NCBI GenBank assembly: GCA_914767715.1
Contig: OU612074.1
Location: 4,107,501 to 4,171,500, forward strand
Origin: Membranipora membranacea
Taxonomy: Eukaryota; Bryozoa; Gymnolaemata; Cheilostomatida; Membraniporidae
Direction: 5' to 3'
DNA: 64,000 nucleotides
The notes under the pieces: generated by a model
Database searches by the model: none
Seen by the model: the letters and a program-made list of their open reading frames with translations, nothing else
Told to the model about the DNA's origin: nothing
Position numbers and translations under genes: made by a program
Part shown: piece by piece, positions 21,601-36,600 of the stretch
Position numbering within the stretch: position 1 is the stretch's first letter
Layout: the number at the start of each line of letters is the position of its first letter

Positions 21601-24600
21601 GTGGCTTGGCATGGTCAGCTGAGATTTATTGGCACAAATAATCAGTTAATATAATAATGTGGACTTGGCTCAAGCACATCAGGAGACTTACGATAGAGAG
21701 TGATGTATAACCCTCAAATTAGCCTACCAGATTTGCTATTGAACAAGCCAGTCTAGTTATGTATAGTACAAAGGAGCCTATTATTTACACACATTATAAT
21801 CATTGTGTAAAAAGCTAGTCCACTGTAATCATACAGAGTTGTATAACAGAAGAATAAATACATGGCTATTATATCAGTCTACACATCTCAACAACCTAAC
21901 TGTGTTACAAAAGGCCCCTAATTTCTCGCTCAGTGTGATGTCCCATACATGAGAAATGAGAGTTTATGAGAACATGCGGTTTTGATCAATGTAGCGCTTT
22001 CTTGACATCAGTACATAGCCAAGTAGCATTAGCTGTAGACATAACACTTTAAGCTGTAGTCAATCTCAGCTACAACAGTGTCTGGATGCACACTAAATAT
22101 AGATCATCTTGTTATGAATAATTATAATTCTGCGATCTGGACATTATTCTGCTGAGTTGGAGTTGTCATTATTTGAACGTAAGTGGCTGTCAGGGATATT
22201 TTATACACTAAAGCGCTGGTATGTATGAAGGTAATAGTTTTCTTGGATGGAATGATTTGTCTTTTGGTACCGTTCATTATGTTGATGTCAAGAGTAAGGC
22301 AGTTTAGTCTGATATTTCTAATCCTTAGCAGTCACTCTCACTGGACATAACTGAGCTTTGTTCGAAGAATCTGATCCAGATCAAACATGCTTTGACTCCA
22401 AAGTTTGGAATCGCGCCAAAACGATACACGTGTTTTGTCTGTTGTAATTGCTCATGTTGCAGTGTACCCAATATTGTTGTTTAGAGGAAAGTTGTTTTGA
22501 TGTTTGTTACCATTCAGCAATATTAGATAATCAATGCGATGATGCTGATGCCAGAGTAGTGTACTGTGAGATTATGGGTAATAGACTGGAGTTAGACATC
22601 GATTGAGAGGCAGCGCCGAGGCTTCTTATCGTCTGTCTGTCTGTCACTAACTGAATTTATCGGAGAGGAGAGGATAGTATTATATTCTTTGTGTTGATGT
22701 GAAAGTCTTCTGATAGTACATAATTATTCTCACGAGACGGGAAATTAATCCTGAATCATCAAACTCTAGACCAAACATCTGTCCTGACTTCAGCTGTTAA
22801 TATCTATACAGGCTCAATTTTCTTTCTCCTGTTTTTGTTGATGTGTACTATAGTTACTCCCAGTGTTATACAGTGGACAGACCACTAGTATGGACATGAG
22901 ATTAATGAATAATACAGGGGAATTATCATATATATTAATTAGGACTTCCTTGTTTTATCATGAGCCTGTTGCACCTGGGTTGATATTGAAACTCGAGATT
23001 GTCCCACCTTACAATCATAAGAACTTTTTTTATAACTGTGAGTTGGTCAGTGTTGTCCTCACTTTGCTGTTTTATCTCAATATTAATCAGCTTTCTAAAC
23101 TGGATTTCTCACCGGGTATCCTTTCTAGAGTTTTAGTATGATTGGAGGTGACTATTGCACTGGTAGTGACCCGGTCCACGCTCAAGCTAGGAAATCCATT
23201 TATTTCACCATCATGACTTTATTTGCTGTGTCATAATAAACAATACCAATCAGACTAAACAAATAGCCTTGTTTTTGTGTTTGTATGCCTGTTCAATGCT
23301 TATCGATCTCGGCTGGATAAGCCAACTCGTTTTAATCTGGGTACTCGTGTACTAGTAGCGTACTATTCCCACATGCTGCTTTGAATAGGTGGGTGGTTTG
23401 GGAAGAAAGTGATTAGAACCACTTATGTACTTTTCACAGTACTGCTGATCCTCACCATGATAAAATCAATCACAGTGAGATGGCGTATGAGATAAGATGA
23501 TGTGATCGCTCAGTGTCACTATTTCTTTTTGGAATGTGGAAGGGATCCTCTTAGATTGATTTCAGTTGATTGGTTCCTGTCCTTATTATGACATGATTGC
23601 CTTTTTTTCAATCATAAGAAGGAAAACTGTTATAAAGATGAATGACCCGTCCTAACTTCCCAGTTCCTCTTTTTATAGTCAGGCTATAATTGTAACAGGA
23701 TCCTAAGATTAATGACGTATGTGTTTTTGGCTCAATCCTCCACATAATATGAGCACAGGGTAAGGATATATATCCTTACTCTGTGATAATATCCTTACCA
23801 TGTGATATAAGCTTCCAAATTCTGTTCACTGAAACTACTTATTATAAAAGGCTCTAGATCCTGACCTTTGAACTCATGATCTATTTATAATGAGTTTGAC
23901 AATCTGCTGTCAGTGCACGTTTGGCGTGAGGCTGTCTAGACTTGATATCTCTTCACATTCCTATCATTCACTCATTGTACTCTTGACCAACTATCTAGTT
24001 TACGTGTTACTCTGAGTAAGCACAGCACAGTACGCTGACCGACTACCTTCTTATACGGTACCGGCCTGGTGTAGCTGTGTAGTGAAGTGGTGGTGTGTGG
24101 TATTGTCTAAATGTGACTAAATATCAAATTTATGTTCAATCCAGCGCAGTAAGAACATGCAAGCTTGACAATTAAGTGAGGAATACCACATTTAACTGTT
24201 CTAACGGTATGTAGTAGAAAACTTTGGAAAGCTAATCATGGTTTTGGTAAGATATTCATCATTAGTTAACCAAAGCATGATATCCATTGGTTATCACTCT
24301 ATCCTAGGTAAATAATGACTCTTATTCATTTTGTTCCTTTGCTTACAGTATCATCCCCAACAACAGATAGCACAGCTTCCACAGTACCCAGGGCAGCCCG
24401 GATATTATATACTTCCTGCTGGCGGTCAACCACAACCACAAGGTATGTTACCATATTATCAATGGAACAATAGGTAGACTAACCTGATATTCCTAGTTTC
24501 TTTTTGGTGGAAGTATTCAAGCGGTTGTAGGAGTAGGAGGTAGCTCAGTTGGTTAGAGCGCCTGCCCTCTGATGCGCAAACGCTGGAGGTCTAAGGTTTG

Positions 24601-27600
24601 AATCCCGCTGTAGTCTACCGACTACTGGGCTCAATTGACGCCCCAGGTGTGCTCCAATCAGCCTGCAAACTGAGAGCTGTTTATTTGTCAGTCATCTAAC
24701 AGAGATTGACTTGCAACTTTTACCCCTTAACCCCTGACTGGTTAAAACCAGTATGGAACAGTGTTGTTTGTGGTGGGATTACTCTTCCACCATTAAGGTC
24801 CTTGTCACCCTATTTATCTACATTATCCATAGTAGGTAGTGGAGTATTTGGATCTGTAGCTCATTGCAGTCATCACCTTTCATCTCTCTAATGTATCTAG
24901 AGAAGGTAGTCATTGTCTCACCAAATAACTCTTTGAGGTCAGGATTTGGCTTTCTTAGAAATGTTAGCGGTGTTTCTGGTGGTTTGTCTTGCACCTCGAC
25001 AGTACTAGTCTTAAGTAAACCGTTGACTTTGACTGACTAGGAGTTGCGTTACATGGATCTCTCATAAACCCTAGTATGGGAAGGAAACATGAAGGAAATG
25101 GGTCTATATTATTAGAAAGGCACATCAGGGTACCCTCATAGTGTTCAATGAGTTAACAGGCTGGCAGTTCAGCGCTGTTATAATATTAGGTGATATTATC
25201 ACCGTGGCTGTGTAAGAATTGGGCTTATTAAACGGAAGCCAGCTGTCACATTCCCACATAACTAGTGCAGGATAATATGGGATACTCTCACTCTTAGTCT
25301 GCGGGTGGAGCAATAAAATTTGTCTCTCTCTACTAGTTAGTTAGCCTTTTGTTTTGCACCTTTGGATTACCTCATCATGGATACTGATCACCAGACTGCA
25401 GTTCTTTCTCCGCTCAGTAAAGTATTTGTGCCTTCAATGGATTTTAATAACAACAGTGCACTGGAGAGCTCAGTGAAACAGCACGGCTTCTGTGATGGTA
25501 TGTTGAAGATGGACAAGTTGCAAGTTTCCTTCTCACCGCCATCCATTCTCTGACTAAACAGGAACATGGATGTACATATAGCTGATACATTCATCTAGTA
25601 TCAGTACTCGAAAATGTGTGTTGTTGATATCATCATGTTTCAAATTGTGTCTTTTCAGGTATGCAGTATGCAGCTTATGCTGCTGTGGCGCAACAACAGT
25701 TACAGCAGCAGCAACAGCCACAAGGGATCCCCATGCAAGCACCTCCACAGGGACCTCCCCAACAACAACATGGCGGTCAGCAGCAGGGACGTCCCGCTTC
25801 TCAGCCTGGTATGGGAGGTATGCCTGTACAACAACCTAACAATGCTGCAATGAGCCAGTCTATGTCAGGCAGTTTCCCTCAAAGTCAACAACCCCAACAG
25901 TCTCAAATGGTAGCACCGATGCCTCAACAGCAAATGCAACCACGGCAACCAAATCCATACGCTCCTGCATTTCAACCACCGGTGAGTAGGAAGGTTTAAT
26001 GAAGAATGCAAGACTCATGTTTGCTTTACAACAAAGCATAATTCGCATCATCAGAGGTGGTTAAGTGCCAACAATACATCTGGACATTCCATAAGATGGT
26101 TCTTATCCAAGGAAACATTCATGTTAGCAAACTTTTGTATTTTCTAATATTGGTACATAAAACTTACAGCGTGATATTTTTACTGATATATATGTATCCT
26201 TAGTTAACTAAACCGAGCAGAAGGTTTAATCCACAGTAACTTCATATACTGACCTAACCATCTATTTTGTTTCCACCCATTGGTTAATTTTGACAGGCTG
26301 CTTTACAAAAGAGGGAGCGCAAACCACTAGCTATAATTAACCCAGAAACACACGAGACTGTGAATAAAGAAGCACTCACTAAACCTCCGACTAGTGCAGC
26401 CTCAGATTCTACTAGTAATACAAGCACGCCACCACCCAGCACAGATAGACAAACTCCCGACTCACAGGCCCAACCTAATGCCGCTACTGAGGCACCTAAC
26501 ACAGTAAGATGTCACAATAACAAGTCATTTCAATCTTAGGACATGTGATAATTCGTATTCTGTTATATATTTGGGAAGTGCCACTTCCATGTATATATAC
26601 ATCATAGATAAATGTGCGTATTAGTAGGATAATTTGATGTTCAAAAAGAAGTTGTCCTCTTTTTGTGATTTGTGGTCAGAGGGGGAACAACTCAGTAATA
26701 TTTTCACATAATCATAAACATATAATCATTTTATGGCCATAAATATGAGTATTTATAGGATTATGGTCGCAACACACCTACTACTTTATTTTCCATGCCT
26801 GATTCTTGACATATATATCAGTACATAAGACGATAACACTACTTTTATATGTTAAACAGGTACAGGAGACTAAATCGGAGCCGAATAAAGAATTAGCCAA
26901 TCAGTTTAAGCAAGCAGTACAAGCTAAACTAACAGGAGAGCCTGCCGTAGTGAATGGTGTGACTTCTGACACTCCGTCTGCAGAGTCTACGACTAAACCT
27001 GAACAACAAAAATCAGCTCCTGCTGCTGATGCAACCCCTGCTCAAAAAACCGCTGATACCGACAAGGTTTGTTTCTCTTATAGCATGGGAAGAATGTTTA
27101 TAGGAAAGGGTATTATAAGACGTTGAATTATAAATTTGATGGATATTGTAGTTGGCACGTCATTGGTAATTGTATAAAAGCTATAGACGCTGTAATTGTG
27201 GAATAGTTTTGAGCAACTCATGTCTACAGTATTGTATTAACGGTTGCTGCCTTGTTTCAGGTTGATAGTGCCAAATCTGAGAGTGTCCCAAGTAAACCCG
27301 CTGCTTCAAACACTAACAAACCTGTCGCCGCAGAGGTCAAGCCAACTGTACAGATTAAAGTGGAGGTTTGATACTAAGATATATTTTAATTTCTCGGCAA
27401 TGCTGTGACTATCTTTTGTGATTCAGAGTTATCCTGCCCCGTAGATAAACTATTTTGTTAAGTAATGGAAAGCAAGCAGAGAATTTCTTCTCCGTTGGGA
27501 GGCCTGGTTCTGCTCTGACCAGTGTATGTATCGAAGTTTGAGCACCTATGCCTGGGGGATGTACATTTTGTACAACTTATGATTTATCGACATAATATGC

Positions 27601-30600
27601 AGTAGTTATTCATTCTGACTGATTGAATTTAAGGAGCCTGCTGCTGAAAAGTCTGTGTCTTCCGCTGATAAAACTGCCACACCAAAACCAACACCTAGTG
27701 TTGAGCCACAGAAGAAAACAGAACCTGTGTCAGCAAAATCGCCTGCTACAAGCACAGAGATAACACCTGAGAGTAACAGTAAACCAGCTACTCCCAAAAC
27801 TGAATCTAAACCTGCACCAAACGCTGCCGCCAAACCTTCACCTGTCTCAGAGAGTAATAAAACAAACAATGTGCCAAGTGAAAAGTCAGCAGATAAAAGT
27901 AAATCTGATAGTGACAGTGTAAAGCAGGAGCCATCAGCTAAACTAGAGCAGATTAAACCTGTCTCAGATAGTAAGCCAGCTGCCAAGGAAAGTCAAAAGG
28001 AGGTAGAGAAAGTGAGCGAGCCTACACCACCACCAGCAGCTGCTGCCGCGCCTGTGGCTAAGAAGGTTTGTTATCTATGATAAGCAGATTTTGCTTGTCT
28101 CTTAGGTCTGTCCAGGTTGTAAACACTGGCTGACCCACTCAAATCATCAATGATATGAGTGCATTTGGAACCTCTACATGCTAAAACATCCCTATGTTGT
28201 CTGATAAATGTTATGCACCACCACATTTGCTGGTACACACGACCGACTTGGGATAATATAGTATGGATCTACAACATATAGACAAACAGTAGAATGTCTT
28301 TCTACCCTTATGTCTATGTTTGTTAAGGGTATGTGTGTCTAGGGAAAACAGGCCAGGTTTAGTGACAATAAATGTTCCGAATAAGCTCATCACCTTAGTT
28401 TTGACCTTGCTTTAATAGTTTACTCATGATTTTAGAAGTTGTGTTCACATAGTGATCCTAGGAGTAGACTACTCATGATACATACAATTTGACAGTTCAT
28501 AAGACTGCAAAGTTTGCCCACATTATGGAAACAGAAGATAGTGTAATGTTTTGACTATTAACTCCTTGCAGCCTGATTCTGAGTTGATGCCTCCCCCACC
28601 TACGCCTAACTCAGCATCTAGCGAGAGTAATAAAGAGAACCAGTCGTCTTCTCCGGCTGCCACTGATAATAAACAAACCACACCCACAGCACAACAACCA
28701 CAGTCTAGTCAGCAATCTTCCCCCACCACCACTGCATTACCGGTAGACAAACCGGCAGCTAATGTGTCTATGAAAGGCTCCAAGAGTGTGGCTGACTTCA
28801 CAAATAGCACAACCGCCAATTATTCATACAAAGAGGGTAAGTTTGTGTAAGGGCAGCCAATCTCTGCAATTCAGTTTGGTGTTCGTATAGTCAGATACCA
28901 ATGATTGAATCTCATTGCTCCACACACCCTCTTTCACATGTTCATGAACACACTCAGGCAAACTCAGCAGTCTAAACTATTTCCAGTGTTCCAGATGCTC
29001 CCCATATATATATATATATATAATATCGCACATGACTCAGTTAATGTACATGACGAAAGCTTCTGTTTCTGTATTTCACAAGTAACTGTCTTGTACGTAG
29101 GATACAACTGATATTTTCTTGATGTAGATCTAACACGGCCTTTGAACCCAGAAGGAAAGAAGGTATACGATCGAGACTTCTTGATGAGCCTTAGGGCAGC
29201 TGGTCCATCTAAAGAGAAACCTGTAGGCCTGCCAACACTGAATGATATTCTGCTGGCTAAACCTCTACATTCATCTGAAAACCTTTCTTATAGAGAACAG
29301 ATTCGGCGTGATATGAACCCTAACTTCTTCAAGCCGATGCAGGTCAGTAAAAACCCACTGAAATATCTTCAAATCGGTTTAAATGCTTGTAGGTTGCTCT
29401 GCATTTCCATTGTCCGATCATCTGATCAGCCATATGTAGGGACATGAGCACCATACATAACAAGCTTAGCAGTAATTCATTACAAATCTTACATACTAAA
29501 ACTTCTGTTGTTTTTATGCGATCTTGTTATATCCGCTGGTATATAATAAGTTATTCTCACTGAAACAGCTGGGTGTGTTTGTAGTCTAGTTTATCTAAGC
29601 CTGGTGGAGACTTGGGCTCCAGATCATCTCCTTTGTTTGGCATGGTTTGTATCTGATCTTGTATTCTCCTCATGTTAGCCATATTTCCTCAAAATTCTCT
29701 ACACCTCATATGCGCAATGTTTGAATCCTCAACACATTGAAATCAATTATTACGGAACTGAACCAAAATTTGGAGACACATTTATTTCAAAGTATACTCC
29801 ATACACCCCGAGAGACACTGATAGCAGTTATCAACATTTGCTAACACGGTCAAATGGAATTTCTCAGCTTGTACATTGCCATATCTAGAAAATATCATAC
29901 TGTTGTTATGAATGCTTTCTATCAGTGCCCTGTCACTACCTCTGCCTCCACACTTACATCTATCTATCTATCTATCTCTGCATTGTGTCTTGTACTTCTG
30001 TTGTTCATTACAAGCCTCTGCCTATCTGACACGGTGATGTCAACAGTTCTCTACTTATGTATGCCACTGCTGCTCATAATCAAAACCAGAGTTGGTGTTA
30101 CTGTTATGTAGATCTGACTTCAAACATGAAATTACCCGATTACTGTGTTGTAGAACCAATTATAGGTCCGTTCAAAACTGTTAACTGTTAACTGTATTAT
30201 ATTGCATGGTCATTTCTTTGAATTTCTAACATTGTGTTATGTTTTATTATTCAGTCTCCCCGAAACTCACAGCAGAAAGGAGGCGGCGGCGTTAGAAGTA
30301 TGAATAAGAACAGCAGTATGGGACAACGCCAGGGTGTCAAGGTCATCTCTCATCAGCTGCAGAAAAATGTAGAATTCAAAAATGTAAGTCTGGTACTCCC
30401 TTGCCTCGGCATTATTAGCAGCTCTAAGCGTTGTAGCGCTGAGTATTTAAATATCTGAATGCTCAACTAATATACAACATGGCAAGTGAGCCCATGTTGC
30501 AATTTTGACTCAGGAAGCGAAGTGACTTTGGAATGACTGAGCAGAATATTTGGATTCTTTGAATACCTCCTCTTTATATTCCTTCAATGTTGTGGCAGTC

Positions 30601-33600
30601 TGAATGATTAGAAGATCAATCACATTTCATCCATTCACATTCATACATATACAGTATAGGATTAGAAGTATTAGTTGTCCTGTGTGTCCTGTGTGTCCTG
30701 TCTGTCTGTGTCTGTGTCCTTAGAGCATTATAATAACCATCTGTATTACAGAGAGCAGAGAATGCCTGGAAACCTGGAGACAAGGCTAAAGACGAGAACG
30801 CAAGCGAGGATGATAAAACACACAACGATTTGCTCAAAACTTTCAGAGGCATGCTCAACAAAATCACACCACAAAAATTCAAAGTTATTCTGGAAAAGGT
30901 GGGGACCAATTGATAGAGTTTTCTCCCTTGGTGTGCCACATGAGTATGCGTGACTTGTAGTCAAATGAGATCAAGTATAATCCAATTTGCTTATATTTGG
31001 AGTTACTCCCCTTCAGGCTGCTGCTAATCAGTAGAGTTGAAGAGGCCCTGATGTGAGGCAAGTTGGATCAAACTTTATCTTTGATTGAATAACATTACGT
31101 TACATAAGATTCTATCTGTGAATGAGAAACCAGAAACCTATAAAAAATGATTTGGCAATGACAAAAATACTCCCTTTTAAATGCTAAACTTGATAAATTA
31201 TACTGATATTTGGCAATCTCTACTGTCTGTAGTTTGAACAGAGATGATCTATTGGCTGCTACGGTATTTCACAAATATTTCAATGAGGAAACCGTTGCCA
31301 AGTTTTGACAAAACAACATTATTTTTATTTTTAAATGTTTTGACTCGACTCTCGCATCATCAAAAGATTTTGCTGAAAAAAGAATGGTATCGTCATCAAG
31401 CCAAAAGAAATTAACAGTCCCAGCTGATAATGTGATTATGTTGGGTTTGGTCGGTGACAGGGCATTGTCAACTAAATGAAAAAATTCACTTTATGGTATT
31501 TTTGCATGTTTGCTTCATGATGTTTGCCCGCTGTTATTGGTGACAGTCTCAATCTGTATCATAAAGCCTATAAATATTTAACTATGCTTTCATGCATGCA
31601 TGAAGGCCCCAAAACTTGGCACCAACGTCAGTATTTCTGCTTTGTTCGTTGTAGATATTGAAATTATCAGTAAAATCAGAGCAAGATCTTAATGGAATTA
31701 TGAACCTTGTGTTCGAGAAGGCCATTGCAGAACCTGGATTCAGTGTTACATACGCCAGTCTTTGTGAGAATCTAGCTAAGGTTAGTGATATCACAGTGCT
31801 ATTTAAGTCCGGCCCAAGCCTACTATGTAGAGAGCTCTTCTCGATCTAGCTGGAGAGATTTCAATAAATCATTCCAGTTGGCAGGAAAGAATCCCTCACA
31901 ACATTCACATGCCGTGATCAGTTGACAAGTTATACAAAACGTCTTTGAGAACTACAGACTGTTTTGCGAAGACCATTTCCATTCTGGCGTGAGAGGTAAA
32001 AATAAATATTATTGTGCTTTTTGTAAGTGTAATAGTAGATTATATATTATTCTGACTCAGATATAGACAATAATGGGGTAAACCTGATTGTCCAGAAAAC
32101 AGGGGTTAATGATCCATGATTCTATATTCTTTATAGAGATTCTTTTCACCACAGTATTTGGTCATATATCAAGTTCAAGTGGATTTAAAGTGGTTCACAT
32201 TTATCCTCAGTCACACTAAGTAGTTAAGAGATCTTTAAATAAATATCTTGAGACTAATAATGAGACTTGCTACGGGATAAGAAAGTTGAGGAACTTTTCA
32301 CCAGTGATGTCTCAAAATATATCTGACAGTGATGTCTCAAAGATGTCTCAAGACAGTGATGTCTCAAAATATATCTGAGGATTTTGATTGGAATCATTGA
32401 CTGCTCATTGTTTTGATTTAGAGTTTTCATAATCACAACCCATCCCCCTCTATATTATAGTGTTATAACCAGCATTCTGGTGATCAGTAGTGGTGATCCT
32501 TTACTTTACTTGAAACCTAAAAACCCAAAGGCTATGGTCGCAGGCAAAACTTAACCAACTAGTTTGTGGAAAATACTGAATTTCACCTAACAAGTTTTCA
32601 GGGTCTTTAGTATAACAACACCACACCAGGGCAGAAACATGGCCAGAAAAACTAACATGGGAATCAAGGTTTTGGATGAGAGTGCTAGTTCAAGAGTTTT
32701 GAATATGTAAATTTAGTATCTGTTGGCAGGTAGTTCTAGACATGGATGAATTTTAATACACTTTTAATTGATGTCAACAGGCCAAATTTTATACTCCGTG
32801 CCTTCCCGTACCGCACGCTGAGTTCTGCCTGCCCAAAAAACAAGATTTATTGCTCTTACCATAGTGTTGCAGTACGCTCTAATCACAAATTATGCATAGT
32901 CAGAATGTGATGCTCACTCATTTTGCTCTTATAAAGTTTTGATGCATTTTTCAGCGATAAGTCAAGTGTCCATGGTTCACGCTTCAATCATGTTGAGTTC
33001 CCTTTCATTTGAGCATAGTGAGCAGATTCTAAGCTGGTCATTACTATAGCTGAAGTAGAGTTTTCGTTACATACCAGTTAACTGGTCTTGACATAGTCTT
33101 AATATATGAAGTCTATGGCTCTAGATAATGAAATTGAGCCAGGTGCACTCTCTCTAATTCATTGATTCTTGAAAACTTGAACATTTTTTGGCACAAAATT
33201 ATTCACCAAGGAATTTTACCTGAATGATATAATAAAACATTACATTGATCAATATATAACCCTAAGCATAGACATTAATAGCCGACAAAAAGTACATGTG
33301 GTTTTCAAAAATTTCACACCGACATTGAGAAATTCCAAGATTCCTTGTAAAGACCACAGACTTATGTTCATTTTCTTTTCAGGTGATCAATATCCTTGCT
33401 TCAACTTTAATTACCTATCCAATTGTTGTATCCCAAGCAAAGCGCATGGACTTGAAGTGAGAAAAAAGACCGATAGTTTGATCAGTGCAGAATATTAAAA
33501 CGCCATACCAATGTAGTGCTGTTATGTAATCAGTCAGTAAACTATAACAATTATTTGGCGAGGGGGGCTTTTTAAGTGCAGAGTTGGGCACAGTACACCA

Positions 33601-36600
33601 GTACAATGTTAATGCAGTCTATGTGGCTCACGCCGCTAGGTATGTATGTGGCCATGCTGAGACCTAACACAAACTTTACATGGTGACAATCTTAATCCCG
33701 AAGACCTTTTTGGCTGATGATCCATCTAGATTCATCTTTGGTACCCTTCAGACAGTCAAGCTGTCATGTCAAGTTAAATACCCATGCAACTTAACATGAC
33801 AGCTTGACTGTGTGGAAGGAACCACGCTAAATGGATGAAATAACAATATACTCCTGGAGAAAGAGAGTTCAATTTGTTGGTCCAATATAAAATTATCCAA
33901 ATCTTCGTCTTCGTTGGCGTCCGTACTTCATTTATTTCTGTCTTATCTGCTGTAGGAGTTTAAGGTACCACTAGCTGATGACCCAAATACAATTGTGAGC
34001 TTCCGAAAGCTGCTACTCGTACGATGTCAAAAAGAGTTTGAGAGATCACATGATGATGATGTAGAGATGGTAACAAAAAAAGCAAACCTGGACAAGGCCA
34101 CAGGTGACGAGAAGGCTCAACTTCAAGTGGAGTTTGATAAATTTGAGACCGCTGCTCGACGCAGGAAGCTAGGAAATATAAGGTAAATAGAAGATAGAGT
34201 TCGATCAAGCATGATCCAATTTGCCTACATATAGGGTTTGAGCCGCGCGGGCTCACCATTAGAATGGGAATGACCGGTCTGCGGGCAAATTGGATCAAAC
34301 TTGTTCTAAGATAAAGTAATGTCAGTTCTATATGTATGGCTCTGTCATATCCAAAACCTGTCATACAAGATAGTAGCTACCAAAAAATCATTATTATGCC
34401 ATTACTCAGGGAAGGTTATCTCGCTGTTGTGACTTGCTAAGAATTCCGGATGACCATATCTGGCGTGTTGTGCTTGGTCACTGTGCTCTGTAGTCACGTC
34501 TAGGCGCTCCAGCGGTACAATATCATCCCCTTACACTGAATTAGACCCAATACCGACCAGTCCTTACAAGGAATTTGGGATTAATGCAGCACATTGATCG
34601 ACTTTTCAATACTCTGGAACTGGGCAAACTATACATCGGTAACATATTTAAATAGGCCTTATATTACCTCCCTGCACCTATGCTCAGTTGCTTCACTCCT
34701 AACTTGAGTATGTTAGGTCCATGACAAATACAGGAAATCCTGAAATCCGTATAACGGCAAAATCCTGTTGCTAGCTCCTCATAATCCGCAATTGGTATCG
34801 AAACAGTGAGCGCCAAGCATTGTCTGCAGGTGTTCAATCATAGCCAAATGAGGAGATTTCTCAATGGCATTTTATAAAAATTAATGTTTTGTGAGGAAAT
34901 TGTGTAATGGTATTGGAGGAAAGGTCATTCTGAATATGGAAATGTGCTACGGAGATGTACCTTCATTCCCACCCAAATAAAGAGAGCTTGTAGCAACAAG
35001 CCAAAATTTACTCAATTTTGACACATACCGACATTATTATAGCTACTACAACTACACTATACCCTCTAATCATATTTACACCTCAGTGTAAGTATGCACA
35101 CCTGTCTGAGTTTATCACATGAGTTGGCCCGAAGAGTTAGATATGAATGTACTCATGCCGCAAGAGATTGCTCATATACCGGTCCGCTCGGGGTTTCAGA
35201 TGCTCGTATTTTTGACAGCAGTTGTCTCTCGCTAGAACCTACAAATCAAATTTGTTCCACTGCTTCACACAATCATGCACTGGAATTGCTGTCTTGGACC
35301 AATACAACAGTACATATTACTAAGCTCAGAGAGTCCCAAAAATGTAATCAGCGACACATGGTTTTGTTTGGGGTTTAGAAAGATTAAGTTGAATGAAAAT
35401 ACTTTAATTTCATCTGCATATTTTGACCATTTCAACCTGACATTAATGAAGATTATGTACAGTGATTTGCTAGTGATATTGGAAGCCAACAATGAGTGAG
35501 TCATCTCTGCCACCATTGAATGACCAGGTTGTGATTAATTCCTGGACCCCATTCATAAAAATACAACATTAAAATAAAAAACAAAAAACATCCATATAAA
35601 CAAGAGGATATCTGAAGGGTTAGGACAAATGAAGAGTGATTCAGTGATTTGAAAACCTGTGTTAATATTTCAATTAAAAATCTTCAATTGTCTGCTTGAG
35701 TGAAGGGTAATGATTCAACCACTGTTATAAATCACATCTCATTGTTGTGGATTAGCATAGAAGCAAAGGTAACCACTAAGCACTGATTAATTAACAGTAT
35801 CGAAAACATGACTACTGCTTATATTGAGTACTCTATGCATTTAATCCTCAGAGGCCCTGAACTCAACAGTGGTAGCTAAAATACAAAGCCTGAAGGAGGA
35901 GGTTTACAATGAAGCTCAGGACTACTCTAAAAGTCACGTACACCAGTATTTTGTCATCTTATAATATGATGTTGTGTACGTCAACCTATATCCGTGTTCG
36001 ATTGTTCATTCAAGATATGTTGGCAAACTATAAAAACGACTCTCTCACTGTCGCTAAACCTTCGTTAATCTCAATTATCCTTGTGGACGACAGGGGAGTC
36101 CGCCATGAGAGTCCACGCTTGATCAGTGCACATGGTATATCATATTCAAATCTAGGGCTACTTTGTGCGTCATCTTCAAACTTACACATTATTTGCCAAT
36201 TATACTCATAACTCAAGATCAACACCACAAAAGTGGAAGTCACCATCAGTTTTGAAGCAGGCTCCCAGTGGGTTGGTCCATCAGGTGCCCAAGGGCACTT
36301 GGGGATTCGAAGATGAGAATGAGAATCCTATTCTTTGCACTCACTTCTCTTGTCTGGGGTTAACCGTACGCTGATCATGTAGAGAAGAGCCATACACTAT
36401 GATCTCATGTTGCGATTTTGTAAGGATTTCGGGAGTAATCGCCCCAAGGAAACGGCATTAAAGTCAAATTCCGATTGTGACGAATGACTTTTTGGACGCG
36501 AATACACATACCGTGTAGAATCGAATAATTCCTAATTGGCTTGCACACAATGACTTCAAAGGGCATTGACGCGGGAGGCTGGGGTTCAAGTCCCGGCCGC

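Noticed and set aside
24541-24610. Functional tRNA gene
   Set aside because: T stem and acceptor stem do not pair and the A-to-B box spacing is 10 bases too long.
32302-32380. Repeats of CAGTGATGTCTCAAAATATA-type units as a CRISPR-like array
   Set aside because: Copies are directly adjacent with no unique spacers and lie in a eukaryotic intron; simple tandem duplication.
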